Notes: a model not told the origin generated them from the sequence alone. 64,000 nt of DNA from JBCCBV01 sp039033855 (GCA_039033855.1 JBCCBV010000007.1:62001-126000), one strand, 5' to 3'. Counted from the stretch's first letter, positions 48,481 to 58,000 are shown. Numbers and translations are program-made.

Positions 48481-49266
48481 ATGTCGGACGCTCCGTCAGC
48501 TGGCAAAGGCAAGGCCCGGTTCCGCTGCCCGCGATGCCTGGGCCGGGTGTCGGCGGCCCACGAACTCATTGGGCTGTTCGTGAGCTGCGCGCATTGCCAG
48601 GCCCGGGTGCGCGTGCCGATCCCCGTAGACCTCTCGGCGATCGGGCTCAGCCCGGCCGAGGTGATGGCCCGCCAGGCCGACCAGGTCGAGCGCGCGCTGC
48701 AACACGCCCGTGCGTCCTTGCCGGGCCAGCGGGGCTCGGCCCAAACCGGGGTCGCCAGCAAGCCGGTGGCGCAGCGCGAGCCCGGGGCAGACCCCTTCCC
48801 GCTGGCTCCCACGCCGGCGAAGTCGCGCAAGACGTCCGGATCCGTGACTTCTGCTCCGGCTCCAACGAAAGAGGCTCCTGCGCCGCCAACCCCGGCAACC
48901 GCGGATCACCCGGCTCCGGCCTCAGCCCCCGCACCGGCCCCGCAGACGCAGCCCAACCCTTCCCCTGCGCCAGTTCGCGCAGCACCCGTGAAGCCGGAGC
49001 TCGAGCCCGACCCATTGGCTGCGCTCGCCGCCGAGTCGCAAGCCGAGTTTGGCACCGACGGTGCCCCCGGTCAGGCGGACCACGGCTGGCCGGTGCCGGC
49101 CGAGGCGTTCGTGCCCGACCCGTCCGCCTGGGTTCCCGCCGACCCCGCGTTCGTGCCCGAGCACTCCGCCGAGCTTGAAGAGTCGGACGAGGCGCTGCGC
49201 GCCTTGGCCCAAGCGGCCGAGCACGGCCCCGGTTCATCGAGCGGCAAACCGAACGGCCGCTGTTAA
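48481..49266 (+). CDS. zinc-ribbon protein, tandem paralogue 2
   Basis: A 261-residue protein. The N-terminal zinc ribbon, FRCPRCLGRVS and FVSCAHCQARVRVPIP, is clearly homologous to that of the preceding gene, including the following LSAIGLSPAEVMARQADQ helix (compare LKPLGMSRSSIKARQYAQ). The long tail is Pro/Ala-rich, then has DPSAWVPADPAFVPEHSAEL near the end. A duplicated gene whose tails have diverged. The start was set at 48481 because of the promoter spacing; an upstream in-frame start at 48445 falls inside the -35 box. Confidence 0.82.
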   Translation: MSDAPSAGKGKARFRCPRCLGRVSAAHELIGLFVSCAHCQARVRVPIPVDLSAIGLSPAEVMARQADQVERALQHARASLPGQRGSAQTGVASKPVAQREPGADPFPLAPTPAKSRKTSGSVTSAPAPTKEAPAPPTPATADHPAPASAPAPAPQTQPNPSPAPVRAAPVKPELEPDPLAALAAESQAEFGTDGAPGQADHGWPVPAEAFVPDPSAWVPADPAFVPEHSAELEESDEALRALAQAAEHGPGSSSGKPNGRC

Positions 49267-49419
49267 GACCGGTCGCTCCGTAACCGTCCAATCGCAGTTC
49301 TAACGCCGTCGAAGTCCGATAACGCATGCGGGTCATCGCGGGCGCCGTTTTGGTTATCGCGCCCGGCGCTCGGAGGCCGATGCGTGGTGGGGCTGTCTTC
49401 GCCCAAGGGAGGATCCACG

Positions 49420-49704
49420 TTGCACAAACGCGCGACAACGCTGGGCGAATGGGTACGCGAACTCGGCGCCTCGGCTCCGCTCGACGAGGTGGCGGTGGCC
49501 CTGAAACTGCCCGAGGCGGCGATCCGGCAGGCGGTGCGCGACGGTCGGCTCCGCGTCAGCACGTTCCGCAGCGGCGACGGCCGTGTGTTCCAGCGCGTGC
49601 GGATGGCCGACTACGCCGCCTTCGCCAAGCGTGTGAAGGCCAAGCCGGTGATCACGATGGAAGGCCTCGGCCGGGCGTTTCGCCAGATGGCCGAGCAGCG
49701 GTAA
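49420..49704 (+). CDS. small HTH_17-like DNA-binding protein
   Basis: A 94-residue protein. It probably starts at TTG 49420, because GGAGGA lies 6 bases upstream; a GTG at 49384 is the alternative. The core LDEVAVALKLPEAAIRQAVR, then DGRLRVSTFRSGDGRVFQRV and RMADYAAFAKR, resembles the winged-helix MerR/excisionase-type HTH_17 domain. It could be a regulator of neighbouring genes, since a response regulator and a MotA-like gene follow. The gap before it (49267-49419) holds no other gene. Confidence 0.65.
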   Translation: MHKRATTLGEWVRELGASAPLDEVAVALKLPEAAIRQAVRDGRLRVSTFRSGDGRVFQRVRMADYAAFAKRVKAKPVITMEGLGRAFRQMAEQR

Positions 49705-49815
49705 GCCAAGCTTTACGCGGGTTTTGTCTTAGATGCACCGCGGTTGGGTGCGAAGCGGCGGCCTCGATTGGTCGATGAATACGGGGTTCATCTCCGGGCG
49801 CAGCGCCCCGCCGAT

Positions 49816-50442
49816 ATGCAGACGATCCGCGTGCTCCATCTCGAAGACAGCCGGGTGGCCCAGCGCCTGCTGGCCCAGGTCATCGAGCCGGTGGGCGAGT
49901 TCATCGGCGCCGAAACGCTGGCTGCGGCCCGAGACCTGATCGCAAACGAAACCTACTCGGCGGTGGTGGTCGACTTTGAGCTGCCCGACGGCAACGGGTT
50001 GGAGCTGGTGCGCGACCTGCGCGCCGACCCCCGCCACGCCGACACCCCGGTGCTGCTGTATTGCTCGTCGCTCAACGAGGCGCTGGCGTTCGAGGCCATG
50101 CAGGCCGGGGTGAACGAGAGCTTCGCCAAGCCGATGCACATGCTCGACCTGCGCGACCAGGTCTTGCGTCATATCGAAACCCCGACCCGCAAGCGGGTTC
50201 GACGGTCGCTGATTCAGTTCGCCGTGGTGGCGTGGGAGGCCGAAGGCCAGGCCCACCTGTATTCGCCGGACCTGAACCTGCACGTAGCCGCCCCCGACGC
50301 CGAGGCCGCCGCCGACCGCATGGACCAGCGGCTCGAAGCGCTCGGCGAGCGGATGATCGGCCCGGACTGCGAGGCTTCTCCGGCCCGGCCGACGGTGCAC
50401 AAGGTCGTGGTGCGCAGCGGCGAACGCCCCGACGCCGCCTGA
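49816..50442 (+). CDS. response regulator receiver protein with an unknown C-terminal part
   Basis: A 208-residue protein. Residues 4-122 are a CheY-like receiver: VLHLEDSRVAQRLL (acidic pocket), SAVVVDFELPDGNGLELVRD (phospho-acceptor Asp), VLLYCSSLNEAL (Thr/Ser switch) and ESFAKPMH (Lys). The last ~75 residues (FAVVAWEAEGQAHLYSPDLN to HKVVVRSGE) are not an HTH or GGDEF domain and look like a small beta-rich unit of unknown function. No histidine kinase gene is adjacent. The start at 49816 fits the receiver boundary, but no Shine-Dalgarno sequence is seen. Confidence 0.85.
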   Translation: MQTIRVLHLEDSRVAQRLLAQVIEPVGEFIGAETLAAARDLIANETYSAVVVDFELPDGNGLELVRDLRADPRHADTPVLLYCSSLNEALAFEAMQAGVNESFAKPMHMLDLRDQVLRHIETPTRKRVRRSLIQFAVVAWEAEGQAHLYSPDLNLHVAAPDAEAAADRMDQRLEALGERMIGPDCEASPARPTVHKVVVRSGERPDAA

Positions 50443-50508
50443 TCGGCACGGCCTGGTCCTCAGACGCCGTCCGGACTCGCCCCAGCAGACCGATACACTC
50501 GCCCGGCT

Positions 50509-51612
50509 ATGGCCGGACCGACCGCCCCTACTCCGCCGACCGCCGCCTCGGCTTTGGCTTCGTCTTCGACGCCCGCCCGGGTTGTGGACCCGCCGCCGGA
50601 TGCGCCCGCGCCGGTCGGAGACGGCCCGGGCCGGCCGTTCGAGCCCACCGACCTGCCCGCCGCCGGGCGCGAACAGCACATCGACACCCACGCCCGGCAA
50701 CGGGTCATCGGTCGCCGCCGTCGGCCGATGGTCGAGTGGTGCGCCTACGCCAGCGCGATGGCCGTGGGGGTGCTGGTGTTGGTGGGCCCGTTTGTCGGTC
50801 AAGCGCTGCGGTCGGACGCCTCGCGCATCTCGATGGTGATCCTGGGCATCTTCGCCGTGGCGCTGGTCAAGAACTTCGTGGACATCCGCTTCCTGGCCCG
50901 CCAGATGGCGCTCGCAGACCGGCAGATCGACCAGCTCCGCCGGGCCAACAACATCTTCGTGTTCCTGCAGACGTCCAGCCCGTCGCTGTTCCGCGACCAC
51001 ATCGACAACCTGTATGAGATCTTCCGGCGCGACACGGCCATCAGCCAGGACAACCTGATCACGCTGATGCACACCCGGCTGATGGCTCGCAACCGGCCGG
51101 TGGACTTCGCCTCCAGCGTGCTGGTGACGCTCGGCCTGGTGGGCACGATTGTCGGGCTCATCCTTTCGTCGAGCTCGATCAACCAGGTCGTGGGCGGCGC
51201 GGCGTCGGCGGACACCGCGAACATGCTCGAAGGCGTGCGTAAAGCCGTCGGCGGGATGGGTGTGGCCTTCTACACCACGCTCATGGGCGCGGTGCTCGGC
51301 GGGGTGTGCCTGCGGCTGCTGTCGAGCCTGGCCGACACCAACACCGACCACATCGTGGCCCACGTGGCCGAGCTGACCGAGATCTACATCCTGCCGATCC
51401 TCCGCCGGGCCGCCCGCCTGAACGAGCGCAATCAGCAGACGCGTCGGACCTCGAAGAAACAGACCGAGGCCCAGGTCGACGCCCGAAGGCTCGAGACCGA
51501 TGCCCAGGCCTCCGCTCCTGTCTCTGCCGGGACCGAGCCGAGCCCGGCGTCTTCACCCGACGGCGCGCCCACCGCTGGGCCAGCGGACACTCCGGCGTCG
51601 CACCCCGCCTAG
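50509..51612 (+). CDS. MotA/TolQ/ExbB-family proton channel protein
   Basis: A 367-residue protein. A Pro-rich N-terminal extension (~75 residues) precedes four hydrophobic segments: ~78-98, ~106-127, ~203-224 (VLVTLGLVGTIVGLILSS) and ~248-268 (VAFYTTLMGAVLGGVCLRLL). The last two carry the family hallmarks GLVGTIVGL and GMGVAFYTTLMG. The four-helix layout with a cytoplasmic loop (~130-200) is that of MotA. A charged, Lys/Glu-rich C-terminal tail follows. TACACT ends 9 bases before the ATG. The next gene, 15 bases downstream, encodes a MotB-like partner. No chemotaxis or motor gene is nearby. Confidence 0.85.
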   Translation: MAGPTAPTPPTAASALASSSTPARVVDPPPDAPAPVGDGPGRPFEPTDLPAAGREQHIDTHARQRVIGRRRRPMVEWCAYASAMAVGVLVLVGPFVGQALRSDASRISMVILGIFAVALVKNFVDIRFLARQMALADRQIDQLRRANNIFVFLQTSSPSLFRDHIDNLYEIFRRDTAISQDNLITLMHTRLMARNRPVDFASSVLVTLGLVGTIVGLILSSSSINQVVGGAASADTANMLEGVRKAVGGMGVAFYTTLMGAVLGGVCLRLLSSLADTNTDHIVAHVAELTEIYILPILRRAARLNERNQQTRRTSKKQTEAQVDARRLETDAQASAPVSAGTEPSPASSPDGAPTAGPADTPASHPA

Positions 51613-51627
51613 CCGAGGGAGCCGGCC

Positions 51628-52881
51628 ATGGCGATCGACCTGAGCCGAAAGCGTTCGGCGTTCAACTTTTTCGAGAGCTTCAGCGACCTGGTGTTCTGCG
51701 CGCTGGTGATGTTCCTGGTGCTCGTGCTGTTTTTGGCCGTGCGCGTGGGCCAGCGGGCCGAAGCCGTCGAAGACTCGGCCCGGCAGGTGGCCGATCGGCG
51801 GGTCGAGCTGTCGGGGCTCGAGGCCGAGCTCGCCGACGGACGCGGCCGGCTCGAAGAACGCCAGTCGGAGCTCGACATGCTCCAGCAACAGTTGACCGAG
51901 GCCCGCGCGATGTTGACCAACCAGCGCGCCGCGGCGAACCGCCGGGCCGACGAGCTGGCCGGCCTCCAGTCCGAGATCCAGGCCGAGGCCGAGCGCTTGC
52001 GCCGCATCGCCGGGGCCGACCGGTTCGTGTCGGTGCGCGAGGCGCCCCGGCTGACCGTGGCGTTCGTTTGGCCGGACCCGGCCGCGCCGCCGAGCGTGCA
52101 GCCGATCCCCGCGTCGTTGCTGGCCGAGTTCCGACGGACCGCCGACCTGGCCCCCGACCGGCGCCAAGCCGTGTTCGCCGAGCTGCGGGCCAAGTTTCTC
52201 TCGCTTTCGCAAGAAATCGAGCCGCTATCGCCCGCCCAATACCGCGCGCTGGTGGCCGCGGTCAGCGAGGCTCAGCCGCCGGGCCTCGGGCGTGTCCGGC
52301 TGGAGGAATCGTTCCGCCCGGACCTGAGCATGGTGGTGACCGGCGCGGTGGCGCCCGACTTTTCCCCGCGCTGGGCCGACCCGCAGCGCGAGGCCGCACT
52401 GCGCACCCGCCTGCGCACGGGCGAGGCCTACCGTCTGCTCTGGCCCGACGGCCGACCCGCGCCCGAGCGCGTCAGCCCCGACCGGCCGACGCTGCGGTTC
52501 GACGTGTCCGCCAGCCCGGACGCGCCCATCGACGTGGCCCCGGGGCGGGTGGCGGTCGGCGGAGGCGCCGCGCTTAGCGAAGCCCAGTTCCGCCGGGTGC
52601 TCGAAGCGATTGGCGGCGGGCAGCTGACCGTGGCGTACCAGCCGGGCGGGACGTCGGAGCAAGAGACGCCCGCGCTGCCCCGCGCGTTCGCCGAGCGCGT
52701 GCTGGAGCCGGCCGGGTACGTCGTGCGCGCCCCAGATCCTGAGGCCCTGCGCACCGGAAGCCAGCTCGACACGGTTGCGTCCGACCCCGGTTTGGAGACT
52801 CAACCGGAGCCCGAGCCCGAGCCAGAGCTTGAGCCGGAACGGGCGCGGGCGACACAGCCGTCAGGCGGCCATACGCCGTAG
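51628..52881 (+). CDS. MotB-like stator partner with coiled coil but no OmpA domain
   Basis: A 417-residue protein. The N-terminal FFESFSDLVFCALVMFLVLV has one membrane helix with a conserved-looking Asp (residue 20) at its start, as in MotB, ExbD and ZorB. A long coiled coil follows (~45-130, rich in Glu, Arg and Gln). Residues ~140-330 are a domain of unknown fold; the peptidoglycan-binding OmpA-like domain of MotB is absent. The end is Pro/Glu-rich with PEPEPEPELEPE. GGGAG lies before the ATG. It overlaps the convergent small gene by 21 bases. With the upstream MotA-like protein it should form an ion-driven complex of unknown output. Confidence 0.75.
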   Translation: MAIDLSRKRSAFNFFESFSDLVFCALVMFLVLVLFLAVRVGQRAEAVEDSARQVADRRVELSGLEAELADGRGRLEERQSELDMLQQQLTEARAMLTNQRAAANRRADELAGLQSEIQAEAERLRRIAGADRFVSVREAPRLTVAFVWPDPAAPPSVQPIPASLLAEFRRTADLAPDRRQAVFAELRAKFLSLSQEIEPLSPAQYRALVAAVSEAQPPGLGRVRLEESFRPDLSMVVTGAVAPDFSPRWADPQREAALRTRLRTGEAYRLLWPDGRPAPERVSPDRPTLRFDVSASPDAPIDVAPGRVAVGGGAALSEAQFRRVLEAIGGGQLTVAYQPGGTSEQETPALPRAFAERVLEPAGYVVRAPDPEALRTGSQLDTVASDPGLETQPEPEPEPELEPERARATQPSGGHTP

Positions 52882-53118
52882 GGCTTCGCCGGCCTCGAGG
52901 TTGCGCCGGAGGGTGTCGAGCAGCGCGTGCACGCTGGACACCGCAGGTTCGAAGGCACTGTCCGACGCCTCGGCCAACTCTTTGAGCTCCGCGGCGCGCT
53001 CTTGCAGTTCGGTGACTTTGACCAGGGATTGGGCGCGGTCTTCGTGCAGGTGGTCGCGGACCTCGGTCAAGGAGGCTTCGAGCTGGTGGATATCGGTTTG
53101 GGTGACGGTTTGCGGCAT
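52861..53118 (-). CDS. small coiled-coil protein, function unknown
   Basis: An 85-residue helical protein. Heptad-like segments are IHQLEASLTEVRDHLHEDRA and LVKVTELQERAAELKELAEA. The start at 53118 has GAGGT 8 bases upstream; a longer frame to 53232 has no support. Its 3' end overlaps the 3' end of the MotB-like gene by 21 bases on the opposite strand. No family was recognised. Confidence 0.6.
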   Translation of the reverse strand: MPQTVTQTDIHQLEASLTEVRDHLHEDRAQSLVKVTELQERAAELKELAEASDSAFEPAVSSVHALLDTLRRNLEAGEALRRMAA

Positions 53119-53249
53119 GGCGGGCGACCTCGTTGAACGCGGCGGCCGGGCCGGCGTGGCCCGCATGTCCGCGTACACGTGCGATCGGCATCCCGGGCGG
53201 TTGGCTTGGCGAGGCGACGCGTTATCGGACACCGAAGCAACGTCGCGCG

Positions 53250-53966
53250 TTACGCGATCAGGTCGATCAGCTGCGCGCGCTGGCCCAGCCGGGCACGTTC
53301 GGCGGCGGCCGGATCGATCGCCCCTTGCGACGGGTCGGGGTAGCCGGGGATCGAACCCGCTCGGTTGCGCAGGCTGGCGTCGGCGGCCACGGTGTTCCGG
53401 GCCGCGGTGTCGAGAACGCGCCCTCGGGAAGCCACGCTTTGCTGGAACGCGCCGACCTCGCCACGGGTGGTGGCGATGGATTCTGCGCTGGCGGTGGTCG
53501 CGTCGATGGCCGGCAGGTCCAACCGGGCGTCGCCGGCCCGGAACGAGGCGCTGCCGTCAAACAACCGCGTCCCGCCGAACTCGGCCTGACGCACCAAGCG
53601 GTCGGCCGTGCGCACGGCGTCGGTGCGCTGAGCGGCGATGGCCTGCTGCTCGGCCCGGCTCATCCCGGCGGTATTGGCCAGGGCCACGTCGGCGGCGTGG
53701 GCGTCGCGCATCAGGCCCGAGACTTCGCCCAGGGTTCCGTCGGCGACGTTCGCGGCCATGCCGGCCCGGGCGACGGTGCGCTGCTCGGCTTCGATGGCGG
53801 TCAGCGCGGCGCGCAGCGCCTGCGAGGCGATCAGCCCGGCCGGGGCGTCCGCGGCGCGCACCTGCTTGAGTTCGGAGACCGCCGCGACGCCCGCCGAGGG
53901 CCGTCGAACGGGGCCGGCCGCGTACAGGCCTGCCGATGCGCTGGTTCCGCCGACGCCTTGGATCAC
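53250..53966 (-). CDS. divergent flagellin-like protein
   Basis: A 238-residue protein starting at GTG, with AAAGG 8 bases upstream. Residues ~50-150 follow the flagellin D1 pattern: AGLIASQALRAALTAIEAEQ, VADGTLGEVSGLMRDAHAAD, MSRAEQQAIAAQRTDAVRTA and FGGTRLFDGSASFRAGDARL, comparable with FAGLKLLNGS in FliC of this window. It lacks the strict N-terminal INTN block and the C-terminal helix end of true flagellins. It is far from the fliC locus and on the other strand. It might be a minor filament, cap or sheath component, or a repurposed flagellin fold. Confidence 0.65.
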   Translation of the reverse strand: MIQGVGGTSASAGLYAAGPVRRPSAGVAAVSELKQVRAADAPAGLIASQALRAALTAIEAEQRTVARAGMAANVADGTLGEVSGLMRDAHAADVALANTAGMSRAEQQAIAAQRTDAVRTADRLVRQAEFGGTRLFDGSASFRAGDARLDLPAIDATTASAESIATTRGEVGAFQQSVASRGRVLDTAARNTVAADASLRNRAGSIPGYPDPSQGAIDPAAAERARLGQRAQLIDLIA

Positions 53967-54181
53967 GCGATTCGCCTTTCGAGTGCGCCACGGGCGACAC
54001 GCGCCGGGCCGTGCAGAGCCAACGATTCGAGACGCGTCCACGCAACCGATCCGCCGACATCCGCACGTCCGGGGGGTGGGGCTGTGACGTCTGGGCGCTC
54101 ACGGCAGCCCGGCGGGCACACGGAACACCGCGTGGAGAGCCTCGCCCGATCGGGTCGGTTCACGCCCGCTAAGGTCCGTCC

Positions 54182-55015
54182 ATGCTCGACGGAACCCCCG
54201 CCCCCGGCCCGGGCCTGCAGGTGCTCGGCACGGACACCGGCGTCGGCAAGACCCGCGTGGCGTGCCTGATCGCCAAAGCGATCCGGTTGACACACCCCGG
54301 CGCGCGCGTCGGCCCGCTCAAGCCCGCCGCCAGCGGCTGCACCCACGACGGACCTACCGGCCGCAGCGAAGACGCCGACGCCCTGCGCAGCGCGTCGGGC
54401 ACCGACCTGCCGGACGATGTCGTCTGCCCGGTGCGCTACCGCTTGCCCCTGGCGCCCGGCGTGGCGGCCCAGCGGCAGGGCGGGTTCGGCGACGGCTGGG
54501 CGCGGATCCATCGCGCTTTAGAAGCGCTCACGCAACGCTCCGACGTGGTGCTGGTGGAGGGTATTGGCGGGGTGCAAGTGCCTATGGATGCTGGCGACCG
54601 CGCGACGCGGCGCCCGCCCATCACGGTGCTCGACTTCGCGGCGGCGCTCGGCTGGCCCGCGGTGGTGGTGGCCCGCCCCAGCCTGGGCACGCTCAACCAC
54701 ACGGCCCTGACGGTCGATGCGCTCCGCTTGGCCGGGGTGGGCGTGATAGGGCTCATCGTCCACGCCATGCCCCAAGGGCCATCGGCGGTGGAAGACGACC
54801 CCAGCCTGGCGGACAATGTCGATTGGCTGTCGCGGATGTCGGGGGCGCCGGTGTTGACGGTCACGCCCCGGCTCGAATCGGCGCCTGACCCGACGCAAGA
54901 GATCGCGCCCGACGACCCGCAACTCCAAGCGGTGTTGGCGGTGGATTGGCTTGCGCGATGCCGGGAGTCGCCAAGGCCCGAGCGTGTGCCGGCGCTTGGG
55001 ATCGGCTCGGGTTAG
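54182..55015 (+). CDS. bioD: dethiobiotin synthetase
   Basis: A 277-residue P-loop enzyme that closes the ureido ring of dethiobiotin with CO2 and ATP, the step before biotin synthase. Features are QVLGTDTGVGKTRVACLI (Walker A), the substrate-binding GPLKPAASGC, VLVEGIGGVQVPM and WPAVVVARPSLGTLNHTALT. It is somewhat longer than the usual ~225 residues, mainly by a C-terminal extension. TAAGGT ends 6 bases before the ATG, so the mRNA may be leaderless. No other bio gene is adjacent. It converges with the AsmA-like gene, 20 bases apart. Confidence 0.92.
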   Translation: MLDGTPAPGPGLQVLGTDTGVGKTRVACLIAKAIRLTHPGARVGPLKPAASGCTHDGPTGRSEDADALRSASGTDLPDDVVCPVRYRLPLAPGVAAQRQGGFGDGWARIHRALEALTQRSDVVLVEGIGGVQVPMDAGDRATRRPPITVLDFAAALGWPAVVVARPSLGTLNHTALTVDALRLAGVGVIGLIVHAMPQGPSAVEDDPSLADNVDWLSRMSGAPVLTVTPRLESAPDPTQEIAPDDPQLQAVLAVDWLARCRESPRPERVPALGIGSG

Positions 55016-55035
55016 GCCCAGCGAAAAGGCCCGGT

Positions 55036-58000
55036 TTAGGGCTTCGCCTCGGCCGGCGCGGTCACGGCCGGGCTGCCGGACGGGAACCCGCGCACCAGCG
55101 ACTCCCACGCATCCGAAAGCCACACCACGCCCGGCGGGGTGACGCCGAAACGTGGGTCGTCCAACGGCCCGCGCACCTGCACCACGGCGACCTGCCTGCG
55201 CAAGCCTTCGAGCAGGGGTTCGAGTCCGCCTTCGTTGCGCAAACGCGCCCGGGGCGCGGCCTGCAGGTCCAGGGTCAACTCGGCCGTGGGCACGTCCAGT
55301 CGGCCGGCGCCGGCCAGGGCAAAGGTGGGCGATTCAATCACCACCTCTTCCAGCCAGGCGGTGCGCCCTTGCAGGACCAGCGTGGCCCGGCCGGTCTCGA
55401 ACGGCTCCGCGGACGGGGCGAACACCAGGTTGACGCTTTGCAGGAGCCCGAGCGCGATCGGCTGGTTGTAAAGGCGTGCGTTGCGGATGCCGAGCTTGGC
55501 GCGTCCGCGGACGTCGTCGGGCCGGTCGAAGCGGCCTTCCACGTCCAGCCGGGCCGACAGCAGCCCCTGGTCGGCGGCACGGGTCGAGTCGGAGATGAGG
55601 TCGGCGGCCGCCGCGTTCTGGCGGCGCGGGTTCGTCTGGTCGGCGACGGAGGCCTCCGCCGCGTCGCCCGCCGGGCCCCCCACGGCAGGAACTCCCTCGG
55701 ACAACGCTTCGAGGCGTGCGTCCGCCAGGTGGGCGCTCAGGTGGAAGCGGCCGCGATCGCTGAGCTCGGCCCGGGCTGCTTCCACCGAAAACGCGCCGCC
55801 GCCGATACGGCCGACCAGCCGCTCGACGACCAGTTCGTCCGGGCGGGCGTGGTTGTCGAGTTCGCCTTCGAGGCCGTCGACCCGACGATCGCTGACCGTC
55901 GCCGACAGGCCGCGCAGCTTGAACCGCATGCGGGGCAGCGCGTCGCGTTCGGACCAGCCGGCGGCAAAGTCCACGTCGGCGTCGAGGTCTTTCACGGGTA
56001 GGCCCAGGTCGGCCGTGCCTTGCCGCAGGGTGAAGGCGCCTTCGGCTTCGATCCCCTCGGCGTCGCGGGAAGACCGCAATGCGCCCCGCACTTGCCAGGC
56101 GCCTTGGAGCTTGCGCGCCTCGATCACGGACAAGACGTCTTGCGCCAGGGCGGTGTCGGCCAGGTCGCCGCGGTCGCTGCCGTGGGCTTCGATCAGCAGG
56201 CTGGTGGACTGGCCCGGGCCGCCGACCACGCCGTCGATCGCGACCGCGCCGAGCGCGTGCTCCAGCCGGAGGTCGACCACGTCCAGGCCCCGGTCGCCGA
56301 CGCGCAATCGGCCCGAGGCGGCGCGGACGTCGGCGGACAAGTCTTCGCGCTCGACCCGCAGCCGTTTGGGTTCGATAGACAGGCCCCAGGTCGGCTCATT
56401 GACAACGGCGCCCCCACCCGCGGCGTCCGCCAGCGCCACGCCCTCGGGGTCGATCCACTCGAACGACAGGTCGGCGTCGATCTGCGCGAGCGACCACGGC
56501 AGGCCGCGCGGTTGTAAGGCCGCCCCCTGGGTTTGCCCGAGCAGCTGAATCACGCCCCGTCGGCGGTCGTACAACCCCGAGGCCGTGAGGTCTCCTCGCA
56601 GGCCGAGCTCGCGGAGGGCCTCTTGCGCTTCAGGAGGAAGGGCCGCGATAAACACCGCGTCGATGGGCGCCCGCACGCCGGCCAGGCGCACGCCCGGTTC
56701 CGCGTCGGTGGGGTCGGCGCCGCCGACGTTGAACGGCACGCGCCCGTCGAACCGCGCGACGGCGCCGGTGGGCCCGTGGGCTTCGAGCCCGACGATCGAC
56801 ACGCCGTCGTCATCCACGACCACGGCGCCGGACGTGACGGTCAGCGGGTAAGGCATGTCGCGGTAGACCAGCCCCATCGCCGGGGCGCTGACTTCTCCGC
56901 CGTCTTCGGAGCCGCCGCTTTCGGCTTCGACGCCCGGGCGCACGGTCACCGTGCCCAGGATCTGCCCGGGCCGGCCGAGTCGCCAGTGGCCCTCGAAATC
57001 GACGAACCCGCCTAGCGTGAATGGCGGGGGGGCGTCGGGGTCGGCCGGTTTGTCCTCGTCTGAGGCCGCGCCGAGGCCCAGCCACTGGGCGGGTTTCCAG
57101 GCGGCGCCGCCGGTGGTGTCGGTGAGCGCCACGACGCCGTCTCGGTCCAGCCGTCGGGCGGACGGCCGGTGCATCAAACGGTCGATGACCACACGCACGT
57201 CGGCGGGCAAGGCCTTGAGCAGCACGCCATCGACGGGCACGCTTTGTGCGGCCACGCGCACGTCGATGGGCCCGTCGCGGTAGCCCAGGCCAACCTCGCC
57301 TTGCACGCTCACCGTTCCGCCGTTGGGCCCGACGCCGGCGATGTCTTGGAGCGTGAGCAGGCCGTCGGCGACCACAATTGTGCCCTGGGCCCGCTCGACC
57401 GGGAAGCGGAACTCCTCATAGGCAAACGACGCGTCGAGCAGGTCGATCTTGACCTCGTAGGTGAGCTCGGAGTCGGGCCCCAGCCGGGTCAGCTTCACGC
57501 CGGCTTGGGCACGGCCGGACGGGCGGACCGATTCGAGCACCGCGGCGGCGTCAATGAGCGCGGTGCGGGCGTCGCCCCGGAGCTGCCAGACGCGCACGAT
57601 TTCCTCGAACGCCATGCCCGCGGCCATCGTGAACAGCTCGGGTACGTCGCCGGGGCCGGCGGTCAGGGTCAGGTCGTAGTCCGAGCCGTCGTCGGCGGTT
57701 TCGCCCGACGCGGTGAAGTCGATCCCGAGCAGCCGGCCGCGCACGTTTTCGAGCGCCAGGCGCCCCGGCGTCCAGCGGACCACGCCGTCGATCTGCGCCG
57801 CGCGTCCCCGGGTGCTGGCGAGCTTGGGCGCGGGGATGGCCGGCCCAAGGTGCACGTCCTCCAGCGCCACGCGCAGGTGACGCAGCCGCTCGGCCGGGTC
57901 CGGCTGGTTCGGGTCGTATACCGCCTCGACGCCCTGCAGGAAGCCCTCGGGCTTGGCTTTGGCCAAGAAGCGGGCCGGCTCTGGCGGCAGATAGACCGCC

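Noticed and set aside
50509..52881. Zorya defence system (ZorA/ZorB)
   Set aside because: The channel and helix-with-Asp partner are similar in outline, but there is no OmpA domain in the partner, no long ZorA tail and no ZorC, ZorD or ZorE gene nearby.
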